A stretch of 8,836 bases of DNA. Origin: Flavobacteriaceae bacterium. Its GTDB lineage: Bacteria; Bacteroidota; Bacteroidia; Flavobacteriales; Flavobacteriaceae. The translations under genes and the position numbers were made by a program. Below are positions 6,821 to 8,836 of the stretch, one piece after another (positions within the stretch are counted from its first letter, which is position 1; each line of letters starts with the position of its first letter). Below the pieces are notes generated by a model. The model was not told the origin of the DNA, searched no databases, and saw only the letters and a program-made list of their open reading frames with translations. The stretch covers positions 1-8,836 of the forward strand of contig VMCW01000175.1 in assembly GCA_008081175.1 (NCBI GenBank). Reading direction: 5' to 3'.

Positions 6821-7846
6821 TTATATGATTAATGCCTTGTAAACCAATTCTTGGATACGAGTACGGATATTATTCCTACTAAACGTAAAATCGTCATTAG
6901 GATAGGTTCTGTTTGCTAAAATAACGATAATTATTTCTTCTTCTGGGTCTGCCCAGGTGTAGGTTCCGGTATAACCCGAATGTCCAAAGCTCTTTTCTGA
7001 AACACAACCACAAGTAGATTGATGCTTTCCTTCCAATTGAGGCTTGTCAAAACCTACCCCTCTTCGATTTCCAAGATCATCGTAGTATCTCTGATTGAAC
7101 ATACTTACCACATCATTTTTAAATAACGATACACCATTGTATTCACCTTCTTGTAAATACATCATCATAAGAGCAGCTACATCATAAGTGTCTCCAAACA
7201 AACCTGCATGCCCTCCGATTCCCTCTTGCATTGCGGCTCCCATATCGTGAACACTTCCATGAAGTGTTTGATGCCTAAAGTAGGTATCCTCTTCTGAAGG
7301 CACAATTTCTTCTTTTGAAAAAGCTGTCAGTGGAAGATACGTGATACGTTTCAAATTCAAAGGTTCAAATACTTCTTCATGTACTAATTGAGCATAAGTT
7401 TTTCCACTTTCGGTTTCAAAATATTTTTTTAGAAGATAGTAGGGCAAGTCTGAATATCTTGAGGTTGGTGGATCAATCAAAACACTTTCCTTTATTTGCT
7501 TGTACATTTCTTCCTCAAAATCAGATTTCAAGTAAAGTTTGGGGGTAACCATCAAATTATAGCGTTCTGAGGGTTTTGATTGATACATTGTCTTTTTAGG
7601 AAATCCCTTACTGTTTAATGTCTCTTTGTAAAAAGGAATCCAAGGATAGAGAAATGCTTGATGTGAAAGCATCTGCTTTAAAGTTATACTTGCTTTATTG
7701 GATTGTTTCCAGTCGGGTAAAAGCTCCGCCACCGTAGTATCTAGGCTAAGCTTTCCCTCTGCAACGGCTTTCATTACTAAAGGTAAAGTAGCCAGAATTT
7801 TAGTCAAAGAAGCTAAATCATATAAATCCCCATCTTTTACCTTTCT
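6821..7846 (-). CDS. Serine hydrolase (class C beta-lactamase-like) half of an interrupted GH3 fusion gene
   Basis: This open stretch encodes most of a beta-lactamase/PBP-like serine hydrolase domain. The SxxK motif is ASLTK, with serine codon 7808-7810 and lysine codon 7799-7801. Counting residues from the TTG at 7807, the second motif is YSD (118-120, in TSRYSDLPYYLL) and the third is HSG (276-278, in FGHSGYTGTYTWADP). All three motifs are present and the frame is otherwise clean. It is in the same frame as, and collinear with, the GH3 reading frame upstream, separated only by the TAA at 7847-7849. No ATG, GTG or TTG between that stop and the serine exists. The first possible start, TTG at 7807, comes directly after the catalytic serine, and the first ATG is 11 codons later. 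Independent translation would give an inactive domain, so this is best read as the 3' part of a broken or read-through gene. bshA follows after 15 bases. Confidence 0.8.
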   Translation of the reverse strand, partial: RKVKDGDLYDLASLTKILATLPLVMKAVAEGKLSLDTTVAELLPDWKQSNKASITLKQMLSHQAFLYPWIPFYKETLNSKGFPKKTMYQSKPSERYNLMVTPKLYLKSDFEEEMYKQIKESVLIDPPTSRYSDLPYYLLKKYFETESGKTYAQLVHEEVFEPLNLKRITYLPLTAFSKEEIVPSEEDTYFRHQTLHGSVHDMGAAMQEGIGGHAGLFGDTYDVAALMMMYLQEGEYNGVSLFKNDVVSMFNQRYYDDLGNRRGVGFDKPQLEGKHQSTCGCVSEKSFGHSGYTGTYTWADPEEEIIIVILANRTYPNDDFTFSRNNIRTRIQELVYKALII

Positions 7847-7849
7847 TTA
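7847..7849 (-). other. In-frame TAA interrupting the GH3/serine-hydrolase gene
   Basis: The minus-strand codons run Tyr-Lys-Lys-TAA-Arg-Lys-Val-Lys-Asp-Gly-Asp-Leu-Tyr-Asp-Leu-Ala-Ser-Leu-Thr-Lys with no frame change. The stop falls between the first strands of the hydrolase domain (RVLVARKGKMVYDKSFGYHTY region) and its SxxK helix. A single base change (for example from CAA, AAA or GAA) would account for it. It sits next to a run of six A, but slippage there would shift the frame and would not rescue the reading. Confidence 0.9.
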
Positions 7850-8836
7850 TTTTTTATATGTGTGGTATCCAAAGCTTTTGTCGTAGACCATTTTACCCTT
7901 TCGAGCTACAAGCACACGCATACCAGGTGTCATCATGGAGTCAATAGCAACATTTGCTAATCCATCTATCTTAGATAATTGCTCTTTATTAAAACCTACT
8001 GCCTCTGGACTTGCGTATCCTAAACGATATTGCTTGGATAAATCCAAACCGGCTCCTTCTTGAAAGGAACGCGAAACATCAACAGGCAATCTTCCGGTTA
8101 TGGGTTGTGCTCCAAAAAGAGCATCTGCGCTAAGTTGCTGTGAGATCAAGCTGTTTTGATAACTTAGCAACAAAGCATCAATACCTTGTATTCCTTCTAA
8201 AGCAGCAAGCGCATAGGGCTTTACGAAAACATCGACTATCAACGTCTTGGTTGCAGCGAGTTTTGAAATGATTTCTACTTGCTCGTTTGAAAAGTCTGAT
8301 GCCTTCCAAGGATTTTCATTGGACCTGTGAAAGCTCACAATGAGCGTGTCCATTGCCTGGGTTTTTTCTATAACATTAGCTGCAGTAATTCCTTCTATTT
8401 GCAGTACATAACTGTATTTCTCAAGTTGCTTTGTAAAGTCACTGCTGGAATCATCTCCCAAGGCAATATGGCCTATTTTAGCATTACCTTTAAGTGGAAG
8501 GAGATTTTTATCGTTTTTAAGTAAGGTCAATGCCTTTCCCATTGCGTCAGAATACAGTTTTTTTGCGGTTACAGTATTTAAATCTTCTCTCAGATGAGTG
8601 GTATCAACTGCTTGATAACTGTGTAATCCTACTTTATACTTCGCTTTCAATATTTTCTTTACGGAAAGCGATAAACGCTCTTCTGTAACCTTTCCTTTTT
8701 TATAAGCCGTTACAATTGCTTCAATTCCTTTTGGTATATCATTGGAAATTAAAAGTAAATCATGACCTGCTAAAAAGGCGGATAAATCAATATTTTGAAC
8801 TTTATCGTATTCCGAAACTCCTTTCATGTTTAAAGC
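7847..8836 (-). CDS. GH3 glycosidase half of an interrupted GH3/serine-hydrolase fusion, 5' end outside window
   Basis: Open to the window edge: Ala-Leu-Asn precede the Met at 8827, giving ALNMKGVSEY. In NagZ-type GH3 enzymes this follows the nucleophile Asp (DALNM), so the nucleophile codon should lie immediately beyond base 8836. In numbering from that Met, residues 1-65 are the end of the GH3 catalytic barrel (LAGHDLLLIS, then the SVKKILKAKYKVGL helix). Residues about 95-265 are the GH3 C-terminal domain, with ALTLLKNDKNLLPLK (99-113) and GRLPVDVS (245-252). Residues from about 270 begin a serine-hydrolase domain, cut off by the TAA at 7847. The likely role is hydrolysis of beta-N-acetylglucosaminides, such as peptidoglycan fragments, outside the cytoplasm. 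That is inferred from the ALNM signature and the fusion type. The protein as read would end with a useless partial second domain, so the whole locus may be a recent pseudogene. Confidence 0.85.
   Translation of the reverse strand, partial: ALNMKGVSEYDKVQNIDLSAFLAGHDLLLISNDIPKGIEAIVTAYKKGKVTEERLSLSVKKILKAKYKVGLHSYQAVDTTHLREDLNTVTAKKLYSDAMGKALTLLKNDKNLLPLKGNAKIGHIALGDDSSSDFTKQLEKYSYVLQIEGITAANVIEKTQAMDTLIVSFHRSNENPWKASDFSNEQVEIISKLAATKTLIVDVFVKPYALAALEGIQGIDALLLSYQNSLISQQLSADALFGAQPITGRLPVDVSRSFQEGAGLDLSKQYRLGYASPEAVGFNKEQLSKIDGLANVAIDSMMTPGMRVLVARKGKMVYDKSFGYHTYKK

Noticed and set aside
7847..7849. TAA reassigned as a sense codon (alternative genetic code)
   Set aside because: TAA ends several other genes in the window (aminotransferase, Kazal, acylase, bshA and hydrolase frames) at sensible family lengths.
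7840..7860. Programmed frameshift at the A-run near the TAA
   Set aside because: Both halves are already in the same frame, so a shift of either sign would destroy rather than restore the second half.

Overview
This 8.8 kb AT-rich window looks like chromosomal DNA of a member of the Bacteroidota, most likely a flavobacterium. The grounds are the low GC content, the near absence of Shine-Dalgarno sequences, very short intergenic gaps, a bacillithiol gene (bshA), a GH3/serine-hydrolase fusion of the type seen in this phylum, and a small Kazal-domain putative lipoprotein with an acidic tail after its cysteine. I see no tRNA, rRNA, CRISPR array, insertion sequence or prophage gene, and no gene-free stretch longer than about 90 bases.

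Layout. Positions 2-1036 (+) are the 3' three quarters of mnmE (tRNA wobble-uridine modification GTPase). Next on the plus strand are a secreted PLP-dependent class V aminotransferase-like protein (1097-2353), a 79-residue Kazal-type putative lipoprotein (2374-2613) and a pterin-4a-carbinolamine dehydratase-like protein (2648-2926). The last of these converges on and overlaps a minus-strand secreted DUF1080 protein (2921-3511). A divergent 88-base spacer then leads into a large secreted Ntn-hydrolase of the penicillin/acyl-homoserine-lactone acylase family (3600-5660). The right third is a minus-strand unit: a GH3 glycosidase joined to a class C beta-lactamase-like serine hydrolase (8836 down to 6821, 5' end outside the window), followed after 15 bases by bshA (6805 down to 5669), which starts with GTG.

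The most notable point is that the GH3/serine-hydrolase gene is broken by a single in-frame TAA at 7847-7849. Both halves are in the same frame and join smoothly. The stop lies inside the hydrolase domain, before its SxxK catalytic motif, and no usable start codon downstream would restore the catalytic serine. It is a recent nonsense mutation, a read-through case or a sequencing error. Other points are a carbinolamine dehydratase-like protein lacking one canonical active-site residue, a Kazal domain with a rearranged cysteine pattern, and a Tat-like signal on a PLP enzyme. I did not find evidence for a wholly new multi-gene system. The genes look like housekeeping and cell-envelope functions with some unusual individual members.
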